From Chryseobacterium wanjuense (GTDB lineage Bacteria > Bacteroidota > Bacteroidia > Flavobacteriales > Weeksellaceae): a stretch of 64,000 bases of DNA. The DNA lies in contig NZ_FOIU01000005.1 in NCBI RefSeq assembly GCF_900111495.1, positions 1-64,000 of the forward strand, written 5' to 3'. The notes under the pieces are model-generated. The model made no database searches. It had not been told where the DNA came from and saw only the letters and a program-made list of their open reading frames with translations. Position numbers and translations under genes: made by a program. Position 1 is the first letter of the stretch. Each line of letters begins with the position of its first letter. Positions 9,127 to 16,837 of the stretch are shown here, piece by piece.

Positions 9127-10755
9127 TTATTTTGTACCGTAAATTACTTTCAGCTGTACTCTGTTTGCATTACTTGGATCTGATCCTACAAATACTGCTC
9201 TGTTTGTATTAAATGCTCTGGATGTATATTGATATCCTGCCAATCCTGTTCCTGCAGAATTAGACAAGAAAGATCCCATGTCTATTCTGAAATATAATGT
9301 ATTTCTTTTAATAGGATCATAACTTCCAGTTGAATAAGAATCTGAATCGTTCTTTTCTACAAGATCTTTTACAGATTTTGTAACAACAAACTCGTAATAT
9401 GCCGGATTTTTATCTAAATCATAAGATTTATAAATTGTATACCCTGCAAGACCCGATAAATTTAGTAAATCATCTGTAAAGTTTGTTACTGTTTTATTAG
9501 GATCAGCTAATGAACCATCAGGTTTGTATTTTCCTTTATATTTTTGTAAGAAAGTAAATGCTGTAGGTTTTATATAACTATTGTCCCAAGAATTCTTATC
9601 AGTATAAATTCTGATTCTCGCACCTATGATGGCTGCTTTATTATTGTTATAAAATAGTTTCAGTGAATCTATTTTTTCCTTAGGAATTATAACTCCAATT
9701 GAAGGTCCTCCCATCCCTTGTGCAAATAATTTCTGATCTCCAGTAGTTCTATTTCCTATCACTGTATTCTTTAACGTAGATCCATCCCTATCATATTCGT
9801 ACTGACCGATATGTGCATTTCCGGAACCCAGAGCGAATGTATAAGTCGTCTGTGGTCTCGTCGTTGTGCCATTATCTGTCTTATCATATTTATAATACAT
9901 GATCATTTCCATGTCATTCGGAGAGAACTGGAATAAATATCCGTCATTCTCATCCACTGCTATCCTAAGACCTCTGAAATATCTGATAAAATTAGACGCA
10001 TCCTGAAGCTCAGGCTGATCTTTTTTAGCAATGATCTTAGTTTGGAAGAAGTCTTTATCAAGTTTAATTCTGATTCCCGGAGTAGTTGTTGTAAACAGAG
10101 AACTGCCATCAGAATCTTTTGTAATGGTAACAGAGCTTACATCTCCTTTAAATTCTTTCGCACCTAAAGCTGTTGGGTTATAAGCAAATTGTTGATTAGA
10201 CTTTACAGTATCACTGGCAGACTTTAAGAAATCGGTAACCTCAAAAACTTTAATGTTAAAAGTCGTTTTCCCATTTATTTTTGTCTTCCCATATTTGCTT
10301 ACAGGATACGTATTCACTACTTTTTTAGCATCTACATTTCCGTCAACACCGGCGTAAACGAAGCTTTCATCTGTCGTTGTAGTCACAGAATCAGTAGCAT
10401 AAATCGGTTTCATCACCAATACCACCGAGTCAACCACGGCATTCGTTCCGAAATCCGGATCGTAAGTCGATAATCTTAATTGAGTAAGATATGAAGCTTT
10501 TTGTTTACCAAACTGAGGCTCGTTGAAAGCACCAAGTACTGCAGAACCCAATTTACCCGCATCACTTCTGATACTATCATTATTATCAATGTTAAACGCA
10601 ATAACGTCAAAAGACTTTTCATTACCTTGTGCAGCCCCGTCTAAAAACAACTGCTCTCCCAAAGAATCTGCATCCGGTTCGCAATTATAAAGCAATACAC
10701 TTCCAAAAACCACCAGAGACAAAACGGTGATCGCTTTTTTAATAGTATGAATCAT
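9127..10755 (-). CDS. DUF4270 family lipoprotein
   Basis: This 542-residue protein has a lipoprotein signal peptide with a lipobox at LLYNC (Cys about residue 25), so it is probably outer-membrane attached. The sequence has the pattern I know as DUF4270 of Bacteroidetes: DSVVLVMKPIYATDS near residue 110, then long beta-rich stretches and a final RVQLKVIYG. The function of the family is unknown. It sits 31 bp upstream of glmS and 16 bp downstream of the GT5-like gene, so the three look co-transcribed. Confidence 0.8.
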   Translation of the reverse strand: MIHTIKKAITVLSLVVFGSVLLYNCEPDADSLGEQLFLDGAAQGNEKSFDVIAFNIDNNDSIRSDAGKLGSAVLGAFNEPQFGKQKASYLTQLRLSTYDPDFGTNAVVDSVVLVMKPIYATDSVTTTTDESFVYAGVDGNVDAKKVVNTYPVSKYGKTKINGKTTFNIKVFEVTDFLKSASDTVKSNQQFAYNPTALGAKEFKGDVSSVTITKDSDGSSLFTTTTPGIRIKLDKDFFQTKIIAKKDQPELQDASNFIRYFRGLRIAVDENDGYLFQFSPNDMEMIMYYKYDKTDNGTTTRPQTTYTFALGSGNAHIGQYEYDRDGSTLKNTVIGNRTTGDQKLFAQGMGGPSIGVIIPKEKIDSLKLFYNNNKAAIIGARIRIYTDKNSWDNSYIKPTAFTFLQKYKGKYKPDGSLADPNKTVTNFTDDLLNLSGLAGYTIYKSYDLDKNPAYYEFVVTKSVKDLVEKNDSDSYSTGSYDPIKRNTLYFRIDMGSFLSNSAGTGLAGYQYTSRAFNTNRAVFVGSDPSNANRVQLKVIYGTK

Positions 10756-10771
10756 TAAAACTGTGTTTTTT

Positions 10772-11542
10772 TTAATAAAGTTGATTTATAGAATCTACAT
10801 CAAGATATTCTGATTTCGGAGTAGTCGTTTCATTGAAAGCCTTATCTAAGTCTTCATCCAGAAACTCGTCTCCTTTTACTACCATATCTACATAGTTCAT
10901 GCTTTCCATTACAAAAGTTTTAACACTAGGATTATCTAACGCTTTTAATCCTGAAATATTATCAAACTTTAGTTTTTCGTCGATATTCGAAGCCAAAGCT
11001 GCGTCTTTCTCATTGTATAAAGAAAGTACGATTTTTGCGTCTTTGAAATACGTATCAGATTCGTAGTAAGTTTTCAAATAAATAGGAACAAAAGAAGCCA
11101 TCCATCCGTTTAGATGGATTACATCCGGAACCCAGTTCAGCTTTTTGATGGTCTCGATTACTCCTCTTGCAAAAAAGATTGCTCTTTCATCGTTATCCTC
11201 AAAAGGATTTCCTTCATCATCGAAATAATATTGTTTTCTTTTGAAGTATTCTTCGTTATCGATAAAATAAACCTGAAGTCTTTCTCCCGGAAGAGATGCC
11301 ACTTTAATAATAAGGGGCTGATCTAGATCATTAATAATAATATTCATTCCGGAAAGGCGGATCACCTCATGAAGCTGGAACTTTCTTTCACTTATTTGTC
11401 CAAATCTTGGCATAAAAACTCTTACATCATTGCCTTCATTGTGCATCTTAAGTGCCATTTTGTTTACTACGGCAGCCATATTTGTATCTTCCTGATATGG
11501 ATACATCTCTGTAGTAATGTACAGTATTTTTTGATTCGGCAT
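10772..11542 (-). CDS. Glycogen/starch synthase-like (GT5) N-terminal domain protein, probably non-catalytic
   Basis: The 256 residues match only the N-terminal half of a GT-B glycogen synthase: ILYITTEMYPYQEDTNMAAV near residue 6, DVRVFMPRFG, ERAIFFARGVIE, then PDVIHLNGWMASFVPIYL. The donor-binding C-terminal half is missing. The usual KTGGL motif that contacts ADP-glucose reads QEDTN, without the lysine or glycines. It is therefore unlikely to be an active glycogen synthase. As I recall, short versions like this are conserved beside panC in flavobacteria, which argues for a kept but different role. It is the first gene of the minus-strand run reaching glmS and gld, divergent from panC. Confidence 0.7.
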   Translation of the reverse strand: MPNQKILYITTEMYPYQEDTNMAAVVNKMALKMHNEGNDVRVFMPRFGQISERKFQLHEVIRLSGMNIIINDLDQPLIIKVASLPGERLQVYFIDNEEYFKRKQYYFDDEGNPFEDNDERAIFFARGVIETIKKLNWVPDVIHLNGWMASFVPIYLKTYYESDTYFKDAKIVLSLYNEKDAALASNIDEKLKFDNISGLKALDNPSVKTFVMESMNYVDMVVKGDEFLDEDLDKAFNETTTPKSEYLDVDSINQLY

Positions 11543-11580
11543 AAACTTCTATCTAATTTTTGTAAAAATGCTTTAATGTG

Positions 11581-11588
11581 CAAAATTA
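11581..11588 (-). promoter_or_regulatory. -7 promoter element for the GT5-like/DUF4270/glmS run
   Basis: The minus strand reads TAATTTTG, a perfect TAnnTTTG box, about 39 bp before the ATG at 11542. No TTG sits at the ideal 19-bp spacing. Confidence 0.45.
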
Positions 11589-11695
11589 CGAAAAAACATT
11601 CAACATTATTTTAATTAACATTTTTTTACGATAATTCCCTCCCTGAAATTATTAAAACCAGTCTATATTGTACAATAATTATATGATATTTTTAG

Positions 11696-11703
11696 TATTT
11701 TTG
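11696..11703 (+). promoter_or_regulatory. -7 promoter element of panC
   Basis: TATTTTTG fits TAnnTTTG and lies 20 bp before the panC ATG. The nearest upstream TTG (11668) has a long 25-bp spacer. Confidence 0.4.
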
Positions 11704-11723
11704 AATTACTATTAAAATAAACT

Positions 11724-12572
11724 ATGGAAGTTCTAAAAAGTAAAAAAGTTCTTCAGGATTTCATTGAAAGACAGAAGGAAATGGGCAAAAAAATAGGTTT
11801 TGCCCCTACGATGGGAGCCCTTCATAAAGGTCATTTGTCGCTGTATGAAAAAGCCCGTGAAGAAAATGATCTGGTAATCTCATCAATTTTTGTTAATCCT
11901 ACTCAATTTAATAATGCCGAAGATCTCGAAAAATATCCGCGCGACATCAATAGAGATATTTTAATTCTTGAAAATTCGCATTTGGTGGACGCTGTTTATA
12001 TTCCGGAAGTAGTGGATATTTATCCCGAAAAGACTGTAAGCCAACACTATGACTTCGACGGTCTGGAAAATGAAATGGAAGGAAAATCGCGACCGGGACA
12101 TTTTGATGGTGTCGGAACGGTGGTGGAAGAACTTTTTCATCAGGTAAAACCCGACAATGCTTATTTTGGAGAAAAAGATTTCCAACAATTGGCCATCATC
12201 AAAAAAATGGTTGAAAAGAAAAAATTGTTGGTCAATATAAAAGGTGTTCCTATTTATAGAGCCGAAAACGGATTGGCATTAAGCTCAAGAAACCAAAGGC
12301 TTCATGAAGACCGAAGAGAGGCCTCGAAAGTTATTTACGAAACTTTAAAAAAAGTAAACGAGTGGTTCAGAGTGATCACAATCCCCGAGATCAAAGAAAG
12401 AGTACAGGATATTTTCGATGAACAAAAAGGAATGCAGCTGGAATATTTTCTCATTGCCGATGAAGAAACGCTGAAAGAAACCGATTTCTTTTATAAAGAT
12501 AAAAATTTCAGAGCATTTATCGTGGTGGTGGTCGATGGAGTAAGATTAATTGATAATATGCATTTGGATTAA
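11724..12572 (+). CDS. panC: Pantothenate synthetase
   Basis: PanC joins pantoate and beta-alanine with ATP to give pantothenate, the precursor of CoA. The 282-residue protein has the nucleotidyltransferase pattern in order: GFAPTMGALHKGHLSL (HIGH-type HKGH at about residue 35), SIFVNPTQFN, YFGEKDFQQL and ALSSRNQRL. Length is normal. It is divergent from the GT5-like gene. No panD or panB follows; the next item is a terminator and a repeat. Confidence 0.96.
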   Translation: MEVLKSKKVLQDFIERQKEMGKKIGFAPTMGALHKGHLSLYEKAREENDLVISSIFVNPTQFNNAEDLEKYPRDINRDILILENSHLVDAVYIPEVVDIYPEKTVSQHYDFDGLENEMEGKSRPGHFDGVGTVVEELFHQVKPDNAYFGEKDFQQLAIIKKMVEKKKLLVNIKGVPIYRAENGLALSSRNQRLHEDRREASKVIYETLKKVNEWFRVITIPEIKERVQDIFDEQKGMQLEYFLIADEETLKETDFFYKDKNFRAFIVVVVDGVRLIDNMHLD

Positions 12573-12642
12573 ATATAGAGATTAAGGTTTAGTCTAAGGC
12601 TAAGCTGATATAGTAAGAATTATTCTTTAGAACTAATAAATA

Positions 12643-12671
12643 GGCGTCGCTTTTGAGCGGCGCTTTTTTTT
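12643..12671 (+). terminator. panC terminator
   Basis: GCGTCGCT pairs with AGCGGCGC over a TTTG loop and is followed by a run of eight T. It lies 71 bp downstream of the panC stop. Confidence 0.8.
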
Positions 12672-12710
12672 ATTTTAAATTAAAAGTTTAATGTTGTTTA
12701 AATTATAGCC

Positions 12711-12825
12711 CTTCGACTGCTTCGCGCTCAGGATGACATCCGCTAATACTATATGTTATTACTACGCGCTTATCTTAGAAGGCACATTTTTTCGTAGTGT
12801 CATCCTGAGCGCGAAGCAGTAGAAG
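12711..12825. repeat. Dispersed inverted-repeat element with 28-bp arms
   Basis: The arms 12711-12738 and 12798-12825 are reverse complements with one mismatch, separated by 59 bp. Each arm contains CTTCGCGCTCAGGATGACA. A diverged single arm occurs at 1168-1195. I believe this is an intergenic repeat widespread in Chryseobacterium genomes. Confidence 0.8.
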
Positions 12826-12889
12826 GATTCCAACGAACATTTTTAAACTAATTGAATTATAAAAGAAAAATATAGAATACGGAACCACA

Positions 12890-12924
12890 TAAAAAATCAA
12901 AGGCCTCCTGAAGGAAGCCTTTGA
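12890..12924 (-). terminator. Terminator of the tRNA operon
   Basis: On the minus strand CAAAGGC.TCC pairs with GGA.GCCTTTG around a four-base loop, followed by ATTTTTTA. It is about 55 bp past the last tRNA. Confidence 0.75.
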
Positions 12925-12978
12925 AACACCAAATCACAAAATATTAATATGAAAAAAATTTACTTTTCAGTAAACTTG

Positions 12979-13051
12979 TGACCCGGCTGGGATTCGAACC
13001 CAGGACCCATACATTAAAAGTGTATTGCTCTACCAGCTGAGCTACCGAGTC
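12979..13051 (-). tRNA. tRNA-Lys (TTT)
   Basis: A full 73-nt cloverleaf can be drawn on the minus strand: acceptor GACTCGG/CCGGGTC, D stem GCTC/GAGC, anticodon stem ATACA/TGTAT with loop CTTTTAA (anticodon TTT), and T arm CTGGG-TTCGAAT-CCCAG. CCA is not encoded. It is identical in sequence to the copy at 13246-13318. Confidence 0.97.
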
Positions 13052-13127
13052 GGCCACAATTAATAATGATAAATATAAAATTAAATTTTAATTTTTCAAT
13101 ATTAATTATTTCAATTTTTCTGCAGTG

Positions 13128-13210
13128 TGCCTGCGACTGGACTCGAACCAGCACATCCTTAGGAAACCACCCCCTCAAGATGGCGTGTCTACCAATTTCA
13201 CCACGCAGGC
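13128..13210 (-). tRNA. tRNA-Leu (GAG)
   Basis: Acceptor GCCTGCG pairs with CGCAGGC. The anticodon stem CCATC/GGTGG encloses TTGAGGG (anticodon GAG), a long variable arm follows, and the T arm contains GGTTCGAGTCC. Class II size (83 nt). CCA is not encoded. It sits between two identical tRNA-Lys genes. Confidence 0.95.
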
Positions 13211-13245
13211 AATTAAATTACAAAACTCTAGTAATTTATTGCTTG

Positions 13246-13318
13246 TGACCCGGCTGGGATTCGAACCCAGGACCCATACATTAAAAGTGTATTGCTCTAC
13301 CAGCTGAGCTACCGAGTC
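13246..13318 (-). tRNA. tRNA-Lys (TTT), second identical copy
   Basis: The sequence is identical to 12979-13051, including a few flanking bases on both sides (CTTG before, GGCCAC after on the plus strand). This suggests a recent tandem duplication or gene conversion. It is the first tRNA of the minus-strand cluster. Confidence 0.97.
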
Positions 13319-13372
13319 GGCCACTTATTCATCAAGTTTTCATTTAAGTAATGTCCCTTGTTTTAAGTGGTG

Positions 13373-13401
13373 CAAAGATAGGACTTTTTTCATTATCTCA
13401 A
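13373..13401 (-). promoter_or_regulatory. Promoter of the tRNA Lys-Leu-Lys operon
   Basis: On the minus strand TTG (13401-13399), 18 bp, then TATCTTTG (13380-13373) is a near-ideal Bacteroidetes promoter. It lies about 55 bp upstream of the first tRNA. Confidence 0.7.
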
Positions 13402-13433
13402 AACTTTTTTGCAAATTTGTTTAAAAAAAATTC

Positions 13434-13949
13434 ATGATAATTTCACTGGTAGGATACATGGGAAGTGGCAAATCTCACATTTCCAAAATATTAAGCGAAA
13501 AATTAGATTTTAAACTAATTGACCTCGATAAAGAGATTTCTCGAAGAAATAAATTAACTATTCCTGAAATCTTCGAGAAAAAGGGCGAGATCTACTTTAG
13601 AAAGCTGGAAAGAGAGGCGTTGGAGGAAATTCTGGCAACAGAGGAAAACGTGGTTTTAAGTCTGGGTGGAGGCACTCCGGTTTATTATAATAATATGGAA
13701 ATTATCAACCACAATTCTAAAAGCTTTTTTTTGAGGGCTTCCATTAATACATTGTCTGAAAGACTTTCAAAACAAAAGGAAAAAAGACCTTTGATCGCCA
13801 ATATTTCTGAAGAAAACCTTTCCGAATTCATCGCCAAGCATTTATTTGAAAGAAATGAATTCTACAGCAAGGCTCAGTTCAACATCAATACAGACAACCG
13901 GGAGCCGGAGGATATTGTAAATGAAATAATAGAAAAGCTCTATCTCTAG
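13434..13949 (+). CDS. aroK: Shikimate kinase
   Basis: Shikimate kinase phosphorylates shikimate with ATP in the chorismate pathway. The 171-residue protein has a P-loop GYMGSGKSHISK (residues 7-18; the usual GKST is GKSH here), the shikimate-contacting DLDKEI (about 32-37), an arginine in YFRKLEREAL, the LSLGGGTPVYY motif (about 74-84) and the lid arginine in KRPLI. Length is typical. It stands alone, divergent from the tRNA operon and convergent with the S4 gene, whose stop is 6 bp away. Confidence 0.93.
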   Translation: MIISLVGYMGSGKSHISKILSEKLDFKLIDLDKEISRRNKLTIPEIFEKKGEIYFRKLEREALEEILATEENVVLSLGGGTPVYYNNMEIINHNSKSFFLRASINTLSERLSKQKEKRPLIANISEENLSEFIAKHLFERNEFYSKAQFNINTDNREPEDIVNEIIEKLYL

Positions 13950-13955
13950 AGCTTT

Positions 13956-14396
13956 TTAATCTTCTTTTTCTTCAGAATCGTCGCCGGTTTCACCAAAAAA
14001 ATCATCCCAATCGGTAAAATCTGAAGCGATATCATTTTCTACATATTCATCCATATCTCTCCTGTCTTTTTTGGTGGGTCTTCCTTCTCCTTTTATTCTG
14101 TAATAGTCCTGAGACATTTTGCGCATTTTTAATAATTCGTATTGTTCTTTATCGGTGACATCCTTTATATGAAGGGGCACCAGCTTGGCTCCTATTCTGC
14201 TTTTCGGGATCTGGATGACTTTAATTTTATAATCAATCTGATTTTTTCTAATTTTAATAACATCTCCTTCTCTTACCTCTTTTGATGACTTTACGGTAGA
14301 CTCTCCTATGGATACTCTGTTTTTCTTAATCTCCTCAGTTGCAATGCTTCTCGTCTTATAAAAACGAATACTCCATAAAAATTTATCTATTCTCAT
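13956..14396 (-). CDS. S4-domain RNA-binding protein (Hsp15-like)
   Basis: The 146-residue protein has an N-terminal S4 domain: MRIDKFLWSIRFYKTRSIA, then KNRVSIGESTVKSSKEVREGD. A basic middle follows, and the tail is very acidic (DDSEEKED). Hsp15 binds stalled 50S subunits carrying peptidyl-tRNA; this shares the domain and size, but the exact role is inferred. It is divergent from the lipoprotein at 14451, with 54 bp between starts. Confidence 0.85.
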   Translation of the reverse strand: MRIDKFLWSIRFYKTRSIATEEIKKNRVSIGESTVKSSKEVREGDVIKIRKNQIDYKIKVIQIPKSRIGAKLVPLHIKDVTDKEQYELLKMRKMSQDYYRIKGEGRPTKKDRRDMDEYVENDIASDFTDWDDFFGETGDDSEEKED

Positions 14397-14450
14397 AATT
14401 TTTTATACTTTTGTCGTTATATTATTTGTAAAGTAATTAAAGTTTTTGAA

Positions 14451-15200
14451 ATGAAAAAAATATTTTTATATATCCTTGCCGGATCTCTTTGTTTTTCTGC
14501 CTGTAAAAAGGATGATGATGTGGAAACTTTTGTAGAACCTGAAGATATAGCAGTAAGAAATTCATATGATGACCAGGCGATCCAGAAATTCATGGATGAA
14601 AATTATCTGGATACCCAAGGAAATATAAAGGCATTTAGCACGACGGATACAGTGGATGACAACTACAAAAAATTGTCTCAGCTTAATCCTGTTACACTTC
14701 CTTCAGGAGTCATTTATATCGTAAGAGACGGGGCACAGCCGGCAACGGGTGTTACCATAGAACCGGATGCTAAAACTCAGGTTAAAACAATGATCAGAGC
14801 CAATTATTACCTGGCAACGAATACCGATGGCAATGTAGCTTTTGGATCAGTCGGAACGCTTTTAAATACCATTAATGGTTCGGGCTCGCCGGTGACAGAT
14901 CCGATGTTCTATTATGTTAAAAATGCTATACTTAATAATTCAAATAATACGGATATTCAAAAGCAGAGAAGCTATTATGAAATTGAAGGTCTTCAGGAAG
15001 GCTTAAAATATTTCAAGGGTTTCCAAAATATGTCAGATGGTGATCCTTACAACCTTCAGGGAGTAATTCTTGTTCCATCTAGAGCTGCTTTCGCAAGAAA
15101 CCCACACTATAATTACACCGGGTTTTCTCTTCAAAACAACTGTTTTATCTTTAATTTCCAAATCTATAAGGCGAATGTAAGGCCTACAGCCGACGAATAA
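14451..15200 (+). CDS. FKBP-like lipoprotein
   Basis: This 249-residue protein starts with a lipoprotein signal peptide, lipobox SLCFSAC (Cys about residue 18), followed by KKDDD. The end has an FKBP-like pattern: LQEGLKYF, then QGVILVPSRAAFARNP and FNFQIYK, similar to the I-P-x-x-A...F-x-V-x-L end of FKBP peptidyl-prolyl isomerases. Some active-site aromatics cannot be confirmed by eye, so isomerase activity is uncertain. It is probably an outer-membrane, periplasm-facing lipoprotein. A strong terminator follows. Confidence 0.65.
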   Translation: MKKIFLYILAGSLCFSACKKDDDVETFVEPEDIAVRNSYDDQAIQKFMDENYLDTQGNIKAFSTTDTVDDNYKKLSQLNPVTLPSGVIYIVRDGAQPATGVTIEPDAKTQVKTMIRANYYLATNTDGNVAFGSVGTLLNTINGSGSPVTDPMFYYVKNAILNNSNNTDIQKQRSYYEIEGLQEGLKYFKGFQNMSDGDPYNLQGVILVPSRAAFARNPHYNYTGFSLQNNCFIFNFQIYKANVRPTADE

Positions 15201-15204
15201 AAAA

Positions 15205-15238
15205 TATAAAGCGCTTCAAAATTGAAGCGCTTTTTTTG
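15205..15238 (+). terminator. Terminator after the FKBP-like lipoprotein
   Basis: AAAGCGCTTCAA pairs with TTGAAGCGCTTT (two-base centre), followed by T. It is nearly symmetrical, so it may also serve the convergent gene ending at 15265. Confidence 0.85.
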
Positions 15239-15264
15239 TTTTAATACATTTAAAATTAAGATAA

Positions 15265-16782
15265 TTAAGATCTGGCTTTCTGCTTTACATTTCCTAAAAT
15301 ATCAGGGAAATAAAGATCTGCCAAATGGTCGAATTCGTCACCGCGCATGAACATTGTTGCATCTACTTCTTCATAAGAGCTTTTCCCGGCTGCTGCAATA
15401 AGTTCATTACACATATGAAGTGTATTTTTATGAAAATGATACACTCTTTCTGCCTTATCTGTCACATCAAGCCCTTTAATTAACATTTTGTCCTGGGTAG
15501 CAACACCTGTCGGACAATTATTGGAATTACATCTCAAAGCCTGAATACAGCCCAGTGAAAACATAAATCCTCTCGCATTATTACACATATCTGCCCCCAT
15601 TGCGACAGCTCGCAAAATATCAAGACTTGTAAGAACCTTTCCGCTGGCAATGACTCTTAATTTATCTCTTAAATTATAATTTTTAAGCGTTCTGTTCACG
15701 AAAATCAAAGCTGGTTCCAAAGGCATTCCGACACCGTCTGAAAACTCCGGTGGCGCCGCTCCTGTTCCCCCTTCTGCTCCGTCAATAGTTATAAAATCAG
15801 GATAAATTTTTAATACATTCATCTGAACACAGATGTCTTCAAATTCTTTCGTATCCCCAATACAAAGCTTAAATCCGACCGGTTTTCCTCCTGAAAGCTC
15901 TCTTAACTGCTGCACAAACCTCAACAGTCCTGGTGCATCAGAAAAAGCAGAATGCGATGGCGGAGAAATGATCGTCATTCCCGGTGTGACGTGACGTATC
16001 TTTGCAATTTCCGGGGTATTTTTCACTCCCGGTAAAACCCCTCCATGACCAGGTTTTGCCCCTTGTGATAATTTAATTTCAATCATCTTCACATTCGGAA
16101 GATTGGAATATTTTGAAAATAATTCGGGATTAAATTTTCCTTCATCGTCCCTGCATCCGAAATATCCTGTCCCGATCTGCCAGCAAAGATCGCCGCCTTC
16201 CAGATGATAAGGTGAAATTCCTCCTTCGCCCGTATTGTGATAAAAATTTCCTTTTTTAGCCCCTCTGTTTAACGAAATCTGTGCTCTGTCGCTCAAAGAT
16301 CCAAAACTCATGGCTGAAATATTAAATAAAGAGGCGTGATAAGGCTGAGTACATTGTTCCCCTCCTACCCAAACTCTCGGAAGTTCTTCCGCAGGAGATT
16401 TTGCATAAATGGAATGTTTAATTCCTTCATATTTTCTATGATTAACTTCTAATTGTGTCCCAAAAGCGACCGTATCACTCAGGTTTTTGGCACGTCTGTA
16501 CACCGCAGAACGCTGGTTTCTTGGAAAAGGTTTTCCGTCGGTTTCTCTTTCAATGAAATACTGCTGCATTTCCGGTGAAATACTTTCAAAAAAATACCTG
16601 AAATAGCCAACTACAGGAAAGTTTCTTAAAATTGCGTGTTTCGTTTGATAGGCGTTGTACACGCCCAAAGCATAGAAAGCGGACAACAGAATCGGTATCC
16701 AATAATGCGCTCTGATCAGTAATGCGACAATCCAGGTAGCAATTACTAATACAATCCCCCAAGATAAAAACTTATCTCTCAT
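15265..16782 (-). CDS. FMN-binding glutamate synthase-like protein
   Basis: The 505-residue protein has two N-terminal membrane segments (about residues 7-23 and 29-43). The GltB-type FMN/synthase domain follows: SFGSLSDRAQISLNRGA, NTGEGGISPYH, GAKPGHGGVLPG, DGAEGGTGAAPPEF and the cysteine-rich NSNNCPTGVATQD. No glutaminase domain is present, so it is the stand-alone synthase form whose substrate is uncertain; it may be a membrane-linked FMN oxidoreductase. It is the only member in the window and has no gltD beside it. Confidence 0.85.
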   Translation of the reverse strand: MRDKFLSWGIVLVIATWIVALLIRAHYWIPILLSAFYALGVYNAYQTKHAILRNFPVVGYFRYFFESISPEMQQYFIERETDGKPFPRNQRSAVYRRAKNLSDTVAFGTQLEVNHRKYEGIKHSIYAKSPAEELPRVWVGGEQCTQPYHASLFNISAMSFGSLSDRAQISLNRGAKKGNFYHNTGEGGISPYHLEGGDLCWQIGTGYFGCRDDEGKFNPELFSKYSNLPNVKMIEIKLSQGAKPGHGGVLPGVKNTPEIAKIRHVTPGMTIISPPSHSAFSDAPGLLRFVQQLRELSGGKPVGFKLCIGDTKEFEDICVQMNVLKIYPDFITIDGAEGGTGAAPPEFSDGVGMPLEPALIFVNRTLKNYNLRDKLRVIASGKVLTSLDILRAVAMGADMCNNARGFMFSLGCIQALRCNSNNCPTGVATQDKMLIKGLDVTDKAERVYHFHKNTLHMCNELIAAAGKSSYEEVDATMFMRGDEFDHLADLYFPDILGNVKQKARS

Positions 16783-16837
16783 GAATGTAAATATTTAAAA
16801 AGTTAAAACTAAATTTAGTGGAATTTTTGCAAAGAAC

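Larger units (their letters stand above)
12573..12978. other. Intergenic region between panC and the tRNA cluster
   Basis: These 406 bases hold no gene. They contain the panC terminator (12643-12671), a long dispersed inverted repeat (12711-12825) and the minus-strand terminator of the tRNA operon (12890-12924). Confidence 0.7.

Noticed and set aside
13066..13307. Two 60-codon plus-strand open frames over the tRNA cluster
   Set aside because: They are antisense to tRNA genes; the reading contains translated tRNA (for example a TRLGFEPRT string), a known artefact.
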